From NCBI GenBank assembly GCA_017562135.1, contig QEYB01000062.1, positions 744,001 through 808,000 on the forward strand: a stretch of DNA of 64,000 nucleotides, given 5' to 3'. Under the pieces are notes generated by a model that did no database searches, was not told where the DNA came from, and saw only the letters and a program-made list of their open reading frames with translations. Positions 36,609 through 48,512 of the stretch are shown here, in pieces. Origin of the DNA: Dipylidium caninum. Its lineage: Eukaryota; Platyhelminthes; Cestoda; Cyclophyllidea; Dipylidiidae. Position numbers and translations under genes: made by a program. Each line of letters opens with the position of its first letter. The first letter of the stretch is position 1.

Positions 36609-36920
36609 GAAGATACTAATTCCCTAAAATACAATCGCCAATAGTATAACTTCAGGACCAAATTAACTCAACTTCGCCTTCTATTTTATTTTGTAAATGT
36701 CCATTTTTGACTAAAAGTGTGAACTCAAGCAAATCTATCTCTGAAAGTAGGTGAGAAATTAATTTCACTGGAGCGTAAAAGTACCGAGACTCAAATAAGG
36801 GTAAAAATTAAACGGTTGACCCATCTACTGCAAATCAGTACATTATCATAACAAATTGTTACACGAAAGGCATAAATATCTAACAAACATTTATTTACGA
36901 AAATATAGGTTTCCCAAGAC
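36609..36920. other. Convergent 3' spacer between unknown gene and ORC2
   Basis: This short AT-rich spacer lies between two stop codons facing each other. It carries TTTATT at 36890-36895, which reads AATAAA on the minus strand 26 nt past the ORC2 stop. No clear AATAAA was seen for the plus-strand gene; an ATTAAA variant occurs near 36806. Confidence 0.6.
36890..36895 (-). other. Polyadenylation signal AATAAA (ORC2)
   Basis: TTTATT on the plus strand reads as AATAAA in the ORC2 direction, 26 nt after its stop codon. This implies a very short 3' UTR. Confidence 0.55.
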
Positions 36921-39679
36921 TTAAGGGAAAATCTCACGATTTTCAATGATTTCCCTCAGACTTGATTGATCCAGAGGAACATAGAGCAATTCCGCTCCGT
37001 CACCACCCTTAAAAACGATAAAAAGTTAAAACAAGGATCGCGATGATAACCAAATAACTTCAAGTGCACACTTTAGCAAACTTGACGAGCTTGTGATCCT
37101 TAAACTCGGACAACTGGGCTCGTAAGATAACTTCCGTATTTGCTAGCAGCGCATCACGACATCGCCAATAGAGTTCCTCTAATGGCATCCCCTTCAACCC
37201 TAATGTGGAAAATGGCACTTAGATTTCAAAAGCAAGAGGAATGGACATTAGGATAATAGACACTCACCTTCTATCTCCCAGTTTTTTTTATTCGATTTCG
37301 AGGACGCATTAGCAGTGCTTGATTTTTTATCAACCCTTGTGCTAAGTTCAGCCTGTGTATCTTCCAATGCTTGTAACTGGTACTGTACCAATAACCGGAA
37401 AATATCACGCGCATTTTGAGTCAACGAGGCCATGACATGTCGCAGCCGCGTCAGCGCAACCACATCAACTTCAGGGTTGAGGAAAAGGTGCCGATCTACC
37501 AAGTGACTTCCCGAAATGCCACTTTTTCCAAGGATTTTTTGAAGCACACGACTATTCGTGAATCCCATCTCTCTTGAGTAAGGCAAAAGGGTTGTGCAAT
37601 CTTCCCAGATCCAACAGAACTGAGAAACTTCGTGTTGGGACCACACTGGAGAATCAATAGATTAATATAAAAAAAGAACCTCATACACCTATGCCAAATA
37701 CAGAATGTTTTTAGCTAGGACTTACGAAAGGAAGTAAAAACTAATTCTCTTACAATTTTGAAAAAAACCATTAACCAAAAGCCTATTAAAAGTTGGATAA
37801 GCCTAGTTTAGTGAAACCGAATTAACTATGAGTTCGACTATTCTTCGCCTAGAAGTATAGGTTTTTATGGAATATGTTACGATAAACTGACGCAGAAAAT
37901 ATGCGGGTCTTAGGTTCTTGGTAAATTTAAACTGACTTAAATTGCTAGTAAAAAAAACCTTACAAATGGGTAAATTAACATGGTCCATAGTCGCGACAAT
38001 ATGAATATGCGGGGCTGCCGCAAGACGAGCCAGAGCGGCTTGAGCCCTGGCAGTACGCAAATTTCTCCCATCAATGCAGTTGATGAGCAAAAAGAGCGGA
38101 GAATCCATTGAGGCTATGGTAGTTGAAAAAGAATACACACTTGTGCTGTTGTGGCGTAAGTCTATGACATTTAGGCTAAGACCAACCAGGTTGAGAAAAG
38201 TAATCGACAATGATATCCAGGCGCTTGTCCGCACCAACAGGGGCGTCCTCTAGATGTAGTACAGCGTCGATTATTACACTGAGGATCTGAAGCATGAATG
38301 ATAAAAATATACATGTAAACCTTTCTGACGCTGATGGTTGGCGAGTAACCTGATATTATGAGACAATCGTCTCCATCCAAATATTCCTTTTGGAAACGGG
38401 ATAATATGTCCATTTTGGAACCAACTCCATAAAGAAGAATATTGAAGCCTTCACTAAAAGATGAAAGTGATGATAAAAGACATGTTTAAAAAAACTAGTA
38501 AATATAAACCAAACGCGAAAAAAACAGTTACTAAAAGTGAACTGTTCAACGAAACATTAAGACCTTATAAAAAAGAACGTACGTAAGATACGCACGAAAA
38601 TGCGGTAGGAGATTATCTCCGAGCGTCTTAAGGTAATTATTCAACTGATCACGATAAGGAGGGTGATGGGTAGCCAAAAGGCATTCGAATTCATCTGGTT
38701 CCGGTAATCCGTTTTCACGATCTGCTCGCAATTTGGCAAGTGTCCGTTTACTAGTTTTTCCGGAATATTTCGTAAAATAGGTATCAATATTATCCGTCTG
38801 TGATAAAATAGTAAAGACTGTAATGTCATTTGATCTTACCATTAAAGGGGCACGTGTTTTTTTGCGGCTATGAGAGAGGTCAGGAGTTGTTGGAGTGAAA
38901 GCACTATTAGGCCCAGGATTCGCTGAATCGTAAACATGAGATCAAGGTAACAGAAAATCTCGACCAAATAATGGGCAACGAGACTACAATGGAATAGTCC
39001 CACGGAATTGAATATCAGGGATTGTGAGAAACCATTAAGTGTAAGATATGCGGAACATGTTATTTTGCTTGGAGTCTGTGAATACAAACCAAATTTTATG
39101 CTGATTAAACTAACTTGACTGGGAACGTCGCTCAAGATCAGCTACGGGACCATCTGTTACAGATTTGACCGTACCTAGCGAACTCCAAAACCGTAACAGA
39201 GAAAATACCACAGCGCGGCACGGATGCAAATGAAGACACTGAATTATGACCTCTCAGTGCCCTTTTTGGGAGTGTTTTCCCTAATATGACGATGAACAGA
39301 ACGCGACAACATACTCGACACCCTCATCGGGAAAGCGGCTCAATTAAGGCGGCCAGGTCGGACAATTATAGTTAGTATTAGTTAAAACAATTTTGTCGTC
39401 CATTCCAAAAAATCGCTTTCTTGAAATTACAGGTATTAATGCGTTTATGAAAGCTGTTACGTTAATTATAAACAATATGCACAGATTTTGAATTTTAACT
39501 CTAGTAATAGATATAGTACTAACTAAAGAACACGGGTTGCCTGTTGTCAAATTTGACCACATATTTAGTAAAACGTAAATTATTATAAATGAACCCGACA
39601 GGAGCCTTTGCGCTAGCGGATTGGTTCTTTCTCGTAGATCTGAAATGTCGACTGATTTGAGGCGTTTACCGAGGACCAC
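36921..39679 (-). CDS. ORC2: Origin recognition complex subunit 2 (N-terminus incomplete)
   Basis: ORC2 is a core subunit of the complex that marks replication origins in the nucleus and loads the MCM helicase. Well-supported exons, in transcript order: 38922-38840, 38797-38583, 38453-38321, 38286-38187, 38113-37964, 37645-37268, 37199-37072, 37007-36921 (stop TAA); all phases match. Hallmarks: RTLAKLR; GFNILLYGVGSKMDILSRF (degenerate Walker-A region of the AAA+-like domain); SPLFLLINCIDGRNLR; HIVATMDHVNLPI; WSQHEVSQFCWIWED; RLRHVMASLTQNARDIFRLL; and the C-terminal winged helix with LRAQLSEFKDHKLVKF and GAELLYVPLD. Two further exons, 39280-39209 and 39679-39595, join in phase (…QRLLSG|KTLPKRALRG…) and read like the basic, disordered ORC2 N-terminus, but are tentative. 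The whole model is 476 residues plus an unfound start. One intron is only 34 nt (38320-38287); others are 42, 64, 68 and 73 nt. Confidence 0.94.
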
Positions 39680-42600
39680 CTGAACTTGAGCACAGACACT
39701 GGACAATACTATTGGAAATAGAGGGCACCAGCCACCAGATAACAGCCTTTTAAACACGCACTTCCTCTATTTCACTATTTTTAGTGGATGTGGGCTGCTT
39801 AACATTAAATATACTTTACTCTCTATGACCCGTCTATTGCCTGACTATCACGAAATGCTACTAAATATTATATATTGTGGGGGACTGTGCTGTTTATCGC
39901 ACGAGGGATCCAATCAACTGATGTGATTGAGTCGATACCTTGTCTTTGTTCATGACCACCCAGTACGTCGATTAATCATTAAAATTAATAACGCTCCTTG
40001 TCAGACATTTATTATTATTAAGGACACTCGAATGTAAGGATCACCTCCATATACCTGCTTCATGTTAGATAGAAGATTACACTATGAATAGGTTTAAGTA
40101 AAGTCGATACTTAGTAAGAGACAAATCCCAAAGAGAGGTTGATTTTTGTAAATGATTGTTATTTACTCAAAGCAATCATTTTCGCCGCCTTTATTTTTCG
40201 TTACCAATTGGCCTTTTAGCCTCTACTCCACGCTTGTATTATACTAACTATTCAACACATTATTATGAAACACTCTTCCACACACTCATGACGTATTGAC
40301 ACTTAAAGGACGACTGGACTCTGTACATATCCTCCCTTCGTGGCACAATCGGCACGCCTTACATACGGTAACAGCAACTTCTCATTGTAATGCATTCTTA
40401 TTATTTCACTGGTTTCGACTGGTGCAATCTCAAACTATAAAGTGCATTTTACCCCAAATTTGGCTGATACATTTCAGCTTCGTTCCTATCAACCACAAAT
40501 CAACAAGTAAGCATTTCAAATTGGGCAGCACAGGCGTAAATACCTTCGCCACTGCCCTGCTTTTCATATTTAAAGTATTGTAGGCGATGAGTCTGTTTAT
40601 CAAAATATGTCCTTCGAATTTTTGATGTTTTGACAGGAAGTTAAATCACTCACGACGATTTAGAATATGCCTTATCGTAAATAAATAGTTTCTATAAAGA
40701 AATTGACAAATACACAAAAACCAATGGACTGCAATGTCTGTCAGCATAATTTGTAACTTGGGAGAATAAAACGTTTCGCATATTGTCTCGCGTTGGCGCC
40801 ATGCATCGAGGGCCGGAATCTAATTCTATACCGTTTGTTATCTTTCACTGCGTTTTTAAACTGTGGTGAGAAGCAGCTTGAATACGCCCTTTTGCTCCTA
40901 AAGTGTTGGGATGAACATGTGTGACCCGGAAAAGAGTGAGGTACGATGACCATAAAATTCTAATTGATTGACCTAAGATGACACGGTATCACAACACCGT
41001 TTCTAATGGGGATGCCTGCGGTTCGATGGACGCATCTCCCCTAACCTCAACTGGCCATTGCCGTGGCTGCCATTTGCGCGGCGGTGCCGCTGTCTCCGAG
41101 AGGCGTCGATTCAGCAAAGTGGGAGAGGTCAGAAGCACTCCTTCTGGAGACGAGGAGCGGAGGACTGGGTTACTTGGGCGGTGACGGCAGCTCCCCTGCA
41201 TCCTCTAAACTACGCCCAGCCTTTTGGGGACATCAAAGTTTTCGGTCGGGCCTCGTTTGATGCAATTCGAAGGCAACGACGACGCGGAGAACTTAGGTGT
41301 TCAGGTCGATGGACGGCTGTACTTAAAGCAGAACTTAACTCGCCTGCATGAGGTGTGAAGAAAATCTACTTTTGAATGTTTTTTTTGCACATTTTTTTAC
41401 TATTCGGTAAGTCTGAATTGTCGGTCGGTTGGGGCTGATAGCCACTCTAAGACCGTAGCCCAGTGTCGTCTCTTTGCACAAATTGTTGGGCTATCTAACC
41501 TCAAACCTTATAAAATCCGAACGAAAATGAGGCAGAAAATTTTGCCACAAAACCGACTCGCCTTCTTGAAGTCTAACTTATTTCTCCACTGGTTAAAAAA
41601 TAGTAAATAAAGTCCATAAGTCAGAAAAAAATCATTTTTCAGCCTGCACAGTCCTAGGAGGAAATGATAGTCGTTTCACGGAAGGCGGCTTTCGTGCTCT
41701 CGGGCGAGTGTCGCAGCCTACGAAGGGCGTCGACAGGGGCTCGCGGCTTCGCCGCGTGCGTGGCAAGTCTCTCATCCATTTTGCAGAGCTCACATGACAG
41801 ATTGGCAATGCTGCAATTATCCTCTCGTCGTCTGAAGCCTCATCCAGTATTTAGCATTTGGGGAATTTGCCCTGACAGACGTGGGGGACACTGTGTGCGG
41901 GGAGTTGGTATTCTGTGTGGGTGGAGGCAGCAGCAGCAGCAGCAGCAGCGAGACTAAGGTGAAACCAAAAAGCCTATCAGCTCAAACTGCCTCCCCACTT
42001 CCTCCTCCACGGTGGGTACGGACATCTGACGGGAAGCCCGGGCCTCGGTGGATGCTCATCCCCCCAGTTTTGCGCCACCAAACACGCCTGCCGTGTGTGT
42101 CAGGAGATGATCCTTTTTTTAAAAAAAATGACTTTGGCAATTAGCCGAACAGAAACAGCCGTGAGTTGCTGTCATTAATGAGGCGTTGCGTGATACAGAG
42201 AGGCGAAATTTTCCCCTCTCACAGAGCCGTTTGCCCTTAGTTAATGCACTTTCTCCCTCATTTTACTTTGCATAAGTGCTTTATATATAATTAATTTTTT
42301 TCCTCTTATTTCACGAGCCAAAATGAATGTCTCCTTTAAATGGCTAAGCTTATCCACACTGAGTGAATTAAATATGAAGAGGCGAAAATTTCCTCCGGTT
42401 GCGCCTCGCCGTTTTCAGCCTGCACTGTCCCAACTTGCTGAGTTTTGCCACTGTCGACTTTACTATGAAAGCGTAGGGTTGACTGCCTCAGCAACCCGAA
42501 CACCTCGTCCAAACCGACACGTCCACGGGCCACATTATGCCCTGGGCCACAAATCCTCCCGGCCGATGGGGCGGACGTGGCTACACCAGAAGCCTCAAAT

Positions 42601-45600
42601 TCGGTTGCACTTGTGCCTCTAGTGGCGCATTTACTGGGCTCGACATCTGATTAAGGCGCGGAGAGGAGCCGAGGTCAAACTCTCTCCTCAGACGACGAGA
42701 GGCGGGACATCAGCACCTCCGACTTGACGGTACAAATAAACTTAGAGGCTAAAGAAAAGGTGTTTCTATGGCGGATTGTTGGCTGAACTGGCGATGAGGT
42801 TGTACGGAGCTCGACTCCAACTGATTGTGGCGTTATTGCCTGAAGAGCCCAATGGTCGCTCGTGGACGACGGTATTTCGTTGTTGAAAACGTCTTCAAGC
42901 GGTTGAAGAAGATCACAAGGACTCGATGCATTTCATTGAAATATTCAGGTGAACATTACCGACTTGGACTCACAAGACAACATTTCGCGAATGACGGGAA
43001 GTCATCGTCGAACCCCCCCATGGACTGCGCGTGGATTCAATTACGCTCACTCTTACCGGTTTGAGGAAATTTCATTGAGAAGAAGAAATAAGTCGGTTTG
43101 AGTGAGATCCACGCTCTCCTTTTAAGGTTTGTCTTTAGTCAGTCGATCACTTGCGAAAAGGTTTTGAAGTGGCTGTCAAAGGGGCTGAAGCAACTACATG
43201 GTTTTACAGTGTCTGTCACATAGTTGTTGAAAAGAGGCTCTTTAGGGTGTAAGATTTACGGTGGATGACGGTCACCTGCTCAATTACCCGACCCGGCCGT
43301 GAAAAGGAAGTCCGGTTTACTTTCCAACCTCTAAAATTATGAGGCGGTCTGCTGTCCTGAAGGAGACCATGGGTTGGACACACGCCGAATACGAAAGGAT
43401 AAGAGGCAAGAAAAGATGGGCCTCGGCGAGTAACTCGAAACCTACCGGAACAGGCATGAGGGGCTGGCAAAGCCGCCCTCTGCAGAGCCACGGAAAAGAG
43501 GAAGATCCCCGACAGTTGACCGGTGTTGTTGAGGATCTAAAGATTGTCATCCCTTCTAGATTAATCCTATTGTAGATTGCCCGTGGATGCGCAGGTTCCT
43601 GTGGCCGAACGGACTCCAGTTGTGTAAATGATGTCCACTGACAGTAAACCCTCTCTCGATGACATTTCTGCTCTCCGCGCTGGATGCAACGTCAAAGCGG
43701 TGAGGTCGAATAGGACGCTTGCCACGAGTCATGGGGTCGTGATTGCCGTAAGCAAGACATAAACGCACCTCATTGGAGCTTCTGCTGGGAGCGAACGAGG
43801 AGGCAGCATGCCAGAGTCGTCAGTGCAACGTGGACTCGATGAATCATCCGCAAAATGCCACAGCATCATCGTCGAAAACACACTCCATCAGACTCATGAG
43901 CAGCTTCTGCCCGAGCGAAAAGTCACAGGGGGCTGCGGACCGGACGCTCTCAATTTCAGGCGCCCCGAGGCAAGGCATCACTCCGGCGCGGTCTGACCCC
44001 GACCAAATATTTACCCAACACGCCTTCTGTTCTTTATCTTTCACGCATAAGTCACCAACACTGATGAACCGCAAGATGAATGCTGTTTCATATTGAAATC
44101 TTGACTTAAGTAACAGCAGTCCAAGAGACCTGCAGGGTGACTTCGGGCCTCCTTTTTCGTTCTGCATGCTGCAAGGTGGTTTTGGCACCAACTCGCCTCG
44201 GCGCGACATCAGCGCTGGCGTCGGGTCAGCCTTGTGGCTGGCGGGGAGAGTCTGTGCCGGCTGATTAAGAAGGTCACATTGTTAGTGCTCCCGAGAGGTC
44301 AGTTAATCCCGTCTACCTCCCTCAGTCTCCACTGGAGAGTCTAATAAGGTGAAGACAATGAGGACAGCCTTTCCTGTCACCTTCATTCCTCTTTGGCGGG
44401 AGCGAGGACGACTGCCTCGCGAAAGTTACTTGATTAAGCAAGCACGCAGTGAGAGGGAGATGTCGACCGAACCAGTGTTTGCCCTAAACACCTCGCAAAT
44501 ATCACCCATGTGTTTTTAACCTCGGCGAAGGGTCACTCACCACCGCCGCGGCTAATGTTTAACAGAAAAGGAGTAAGTTCTGCCGGATTACCGTTAGGAC
44601 AACACAAATGCATGAATCCTTTTTTCAAGGCGTCGTGAATGTGTCGCGAGTCTCCACGTAAAGAATGCGCCGAAACTCATGAGATCAACTCCACTTATCA
44701 CCTAGCATGTTGTCCAAATAGCGAAGACTTTTGGGTAGAAATGCAGTTGCCGTGAAAGAACGTTTCTTCGTCATGAGAACCAAACTCTTTTGGTGTTGAC
44801 GAACAGTTTTTCGCCAGAGACACTTTCTTCAGACCGGTCGGCAGAAACATTCTCCGGGAGATCGACTTGCCGATTTCGTTGTGCGGAAGTGAGCTTCGAC
44901 GTTGTGACTACGGACGAGGAAAAGTGAATGGAGTCAAGGACTGCAACGTTGCGAGGGGGAAGACGGTCCAACCGACGTCGAGTGTCCTTCTTTTCTTATT
45001 TTTTTTCTTCAATTTCCGCGTATTGGCTCACCCGCCTCTTTCTGCCCAGCAGAATGGTTCCCGTCCGCAGTTTGCATCCCCTTCGGCAGCCGCCTCGGAC
45101 CTCTCACGACCTCGCGCCGATGCTGGCGAGGCGCTTGCGCAAAGCGCTTTATCCATGCAGAAAGCCGGCCCTCCTCGGGCATCGCCGTCGCCAAACCGTC
45201 TCTCCTCGACGGAGCATCTCACCCGTCCGCGTGGTTGATGCCCTCGCGACCGCCCTCGGAAGGAGCGCCGTCCGCAGCGAGTGAGCGAGCGCAAAGCAAA
45301 CAGGCCGTGCAGGAAGCATCACTTTGTTAAGGGCTCAAGAGAGCGCAGTCGGACTAGTCCGACCGTGTTCCAAAGACACACTACACACGGAAGAAGGTAC
45401 CGTTACATCTCTCACCGTCGGTTTTCGTTTTTTTGCTGTGTTGGCCATAAATTATTCATCGCTAATGAGGATTGTCTGGTTATGCGCGGTTAATGCTAAA
45501 AGTAAAGGGGGGAAAAGGGTAATTTACCCGTTCTCCACTGCGGACGATGTAGTTTTGACGGTTAGAATTTTGTCTTCCCCGCCAAATTTTCTAAAATCCG

Positions 45601-48512
45601 GTAAGCCGTTTGTTTTTCTCTACCAACTCGTCCTCGCAAAACCCTCGAGGAGGTTTACGACCAAGCAAGGATGTGCAAGTCGGCGCCGACGCTGTCACAT
45701 GCCCACGAGGCCGTTCCAACTTAATCGCCGTCTCGAAACGGCGGTGAACATCCGGTTTGTTGGAAAAGTGCCCCTTACTGTGCAAGTCAGCTGAAACAAT
45801 GGAGTGGGTGAGCGAACCCCCAACTCGACGTCTCCTTCCACCTCATTTCACCGACAATACACCTATCTGAGAGCCAAAAATAGCGGTAGCGGGAAATTCC
45901 GCCCACCACGGGGGTGACAGCGGCACCAGGAAAGGTTGAGGCGCCGCGCATTTCTTCGGCACAGCTTATTTGTGCGCATGCGTGTTTGTGTGTTGGTGTG
46001 TCTGTGTGGCAGGTTTCGGGCAACTGCTGCACCTTCGACGCTGCGCCGCCTCTCCACCTCCTCAAAGGGCGACCTATGCCGGCAATGAAAGATGTGGATA
46101 AGTGCTCGAAAATGCCCCTTTTGCCTATGTTGGTCTCTTGGCCAAGGAATGCTGCTGTCCACATCGGCACAGTTTGAGACACGAGACGCTCCAGTGCGCC
46201 ACGTGAGGCCACAGACTTGAATGAGTGAAGGTTGCCACCAATAGCGAAGCACTTCTTGCTGAAATACTCCAAAGAGCGAAGAGAGTAGGTCGAGTGCTGT
46301 GTTACACAACTTTACCTCTCAGCATCGGGGTAAATATGTGGGGCAAAAGAAGCCATTTGAACTATTCACACCAAGTTAAAAATGGAAAGTCAAATTCAAC
46401 CCTAGAGTTTTTTGTAGAAAAAAAACTCACCACACCAAAAGTCCTTGGAGAAAGAAATACGTGGAGATCTGCAAAATGACAGTTGAGGAGGAATTTGTGG
46501 TGCAGGTGGGAAAGGAGCGAAGACAGGCCGGTATGACTTCCACCCGACTGGTGCGCCGGTCGTTGCCTCCTCGCCAGTGGTGGTCTCCACGGTGCCTCCT
46601 CCACCGTAGGACGATGCGCCAACGAACACGAAGACGTCAGCCGCACCCACCGGATATTGCGAATAGTTGTGGGGCTGAAATGCATCCCTCCTGGTTCCCA
46701 CGTCACGAGGAGGGCTGAGGGAGCACTCAGAGGAGGTGGGATCAGCGCGACCGAGCGCCCGGACGCTGGCGGATACCCGCCAATGAGATACCCACGAACA
46801 CAGGCGGGAGTGTGTTGTGGGGGTATTTTCGGAGGGACCGAGCCCGCTGGAACGCCACTTAATGCCGCAGCGTAAATGGCGATTTCCCTCTAAGCAGAAT
46901 ACTTCCGTTTCTAGCTGGTATTAGCAAAAACACATTTACCGAATGGTAAGTGATGACCCGCCCCCTTATTTAAAGTGAGAACGAGGGGGTTTAACGAAGA
47001 GTCCGGCGGACTATTTGCATTATTGGGTGTAATGGGGAGACACTGAACAGACACTTACTGGGCAATTAAAATACTCGTGCAGATTACAGCGTTGATGTAT
47101 CACACGTGAAGCCTCGACTTTCCCAATTGAACTCGGTTTCACGAGGAGGCAACAGCAACAAACAATTCCCCGAACCAAGGGTTACAATGCAAAGAAGACG
47201 ATTGAACTCAAAACCGATTGCGTAAGTGGAAGACCTTCCCTTGGGAGCAGGATTTGACATAAAAGAACTGATTGACAAGAGGCGCACCACGGGGAGGAGG
47301 TGGGAAATCTGAGCGGTGGGAGCCGACCCCTGGCCTGAGACTTAGTGCCGTAATCTTCAAATTGCCCATTACGAATAATGAATTTGAAATTATTTTAGTG
47401 TAAATTACGAAGAATCTGCGTTAATTGGAACTTCTAGACACTTATAACGAACCCATTTCGTCCACTAATTAACTGCCGGACACTTTTACATTGCTTCAGC
47501 AGGAAATTGCTGCAGAGTAGATTGGCAAAAGGAGTTTATGTTAAATTGAAATGTCTTTAAATAAACGGCGCTGCGGTGCAAAATAACTTCTCAACCGTTG
47601 AGGGAATAAGTGAGAAGCAAGAGTCGTTTTGAGAGGGAAGCTTAGAGGTGGAGCAAGAAATTCACTAAGTCATCTGTGTGACATAAAATGGTCCTGCTTG
47701 CAATCGCGTGGACAAAAGTGAGTACGCTGTTGAATACCTCAATTAACGCCACCACTTTGTGGCTGCTGCCCACAAGGAGGAAACAAACACTACCTCTTTT
47801 GCATCCGGAAGACAGCTCTTTTTTTGCTCTGCAAAACATACATTGCGCCATATTACTTGATGACTGGAGCCAAATGCCACCCAGTATTGGGATGGGGCCG
47901 AAGCATGGCAATGGGGGTGTCAGGCGTGAACACATGGCCCCAACCGGGAGCCGCCAAGCGCGACCTCAGAGGTCGGATTCCCCAAGTCACAGTCAGCAGG
48001 GGCGATGGGATAGGCTGGTTGGGGAGTGAAGTGGGGGCAGTGGTGTGGAGGGAGGGCGCATTGGTGGAGCGGTGAAGAAGACGGCGTCTGACTCGATGTC
48101 GTCTGCGGGAGGGCAATTTTTGCGAGGAGGAACCCACCGTCCGCACGCGCACGTGCGCACATGCCGAAGTGGCCAATGGCGTGCAGCGCGCCTCGCCATT
48201 GGCTGCATTGATTGCTCCCCGTTGAGCCAGATTGGCCGGGCGAGTTGTGATGCAGACGCGTTGACCAGTCAGGCCTGGTGTGTGCCCGCTTGTATTTGTA
48301 TGCATTACTCGCATCTGGCACTGCTGGCGTACTCTGCCCACTCCCCTCACTTGAATCACCGTCCCCAACACCCTCACCAGCCTTGTCACTACACAAACGA
48401 CACGTAGAGACGTTCAGAGCGACTAGTGGACTACAAGTTGGTGTTATGGCTGTCTGGTAGCCACAACGTGGGGGACCTGAGATACACCAGCCTCCACCCC
48501 GCCCCAACGAAT
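39680..48512. other. Large spacer upstream of stomatin, no gene recognised
   Basis: The first 1.3 kb is AT-rich and empty apart from its possible role upstream of ORC2. From about 41 kb the sequence turns GC-rich and stays so to about 48.5 kb. Many long overlapping open stretches occur there on both strands, as expected from low stop-codon density, but none shows a known domain. Candidate minus-strand exons near 46.40-46.70 kb and 47.85-48.52 kb are discussed as findings. A (CAG)7 run lies at 41928-41948. The interval just before 48.5 kb probably holds the stomatin promoter and 5' UTR. Confidence 0.5.
41928..41948 (+). repeat. (CAG)7 trinucleotide repeat
   Basis: Seven CAG units sit in an open frame that would read as a Gln or Ser run depending on frame. 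No gene is recognised around it, so it is treated as a simple repeat. Confidence 0.8.
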
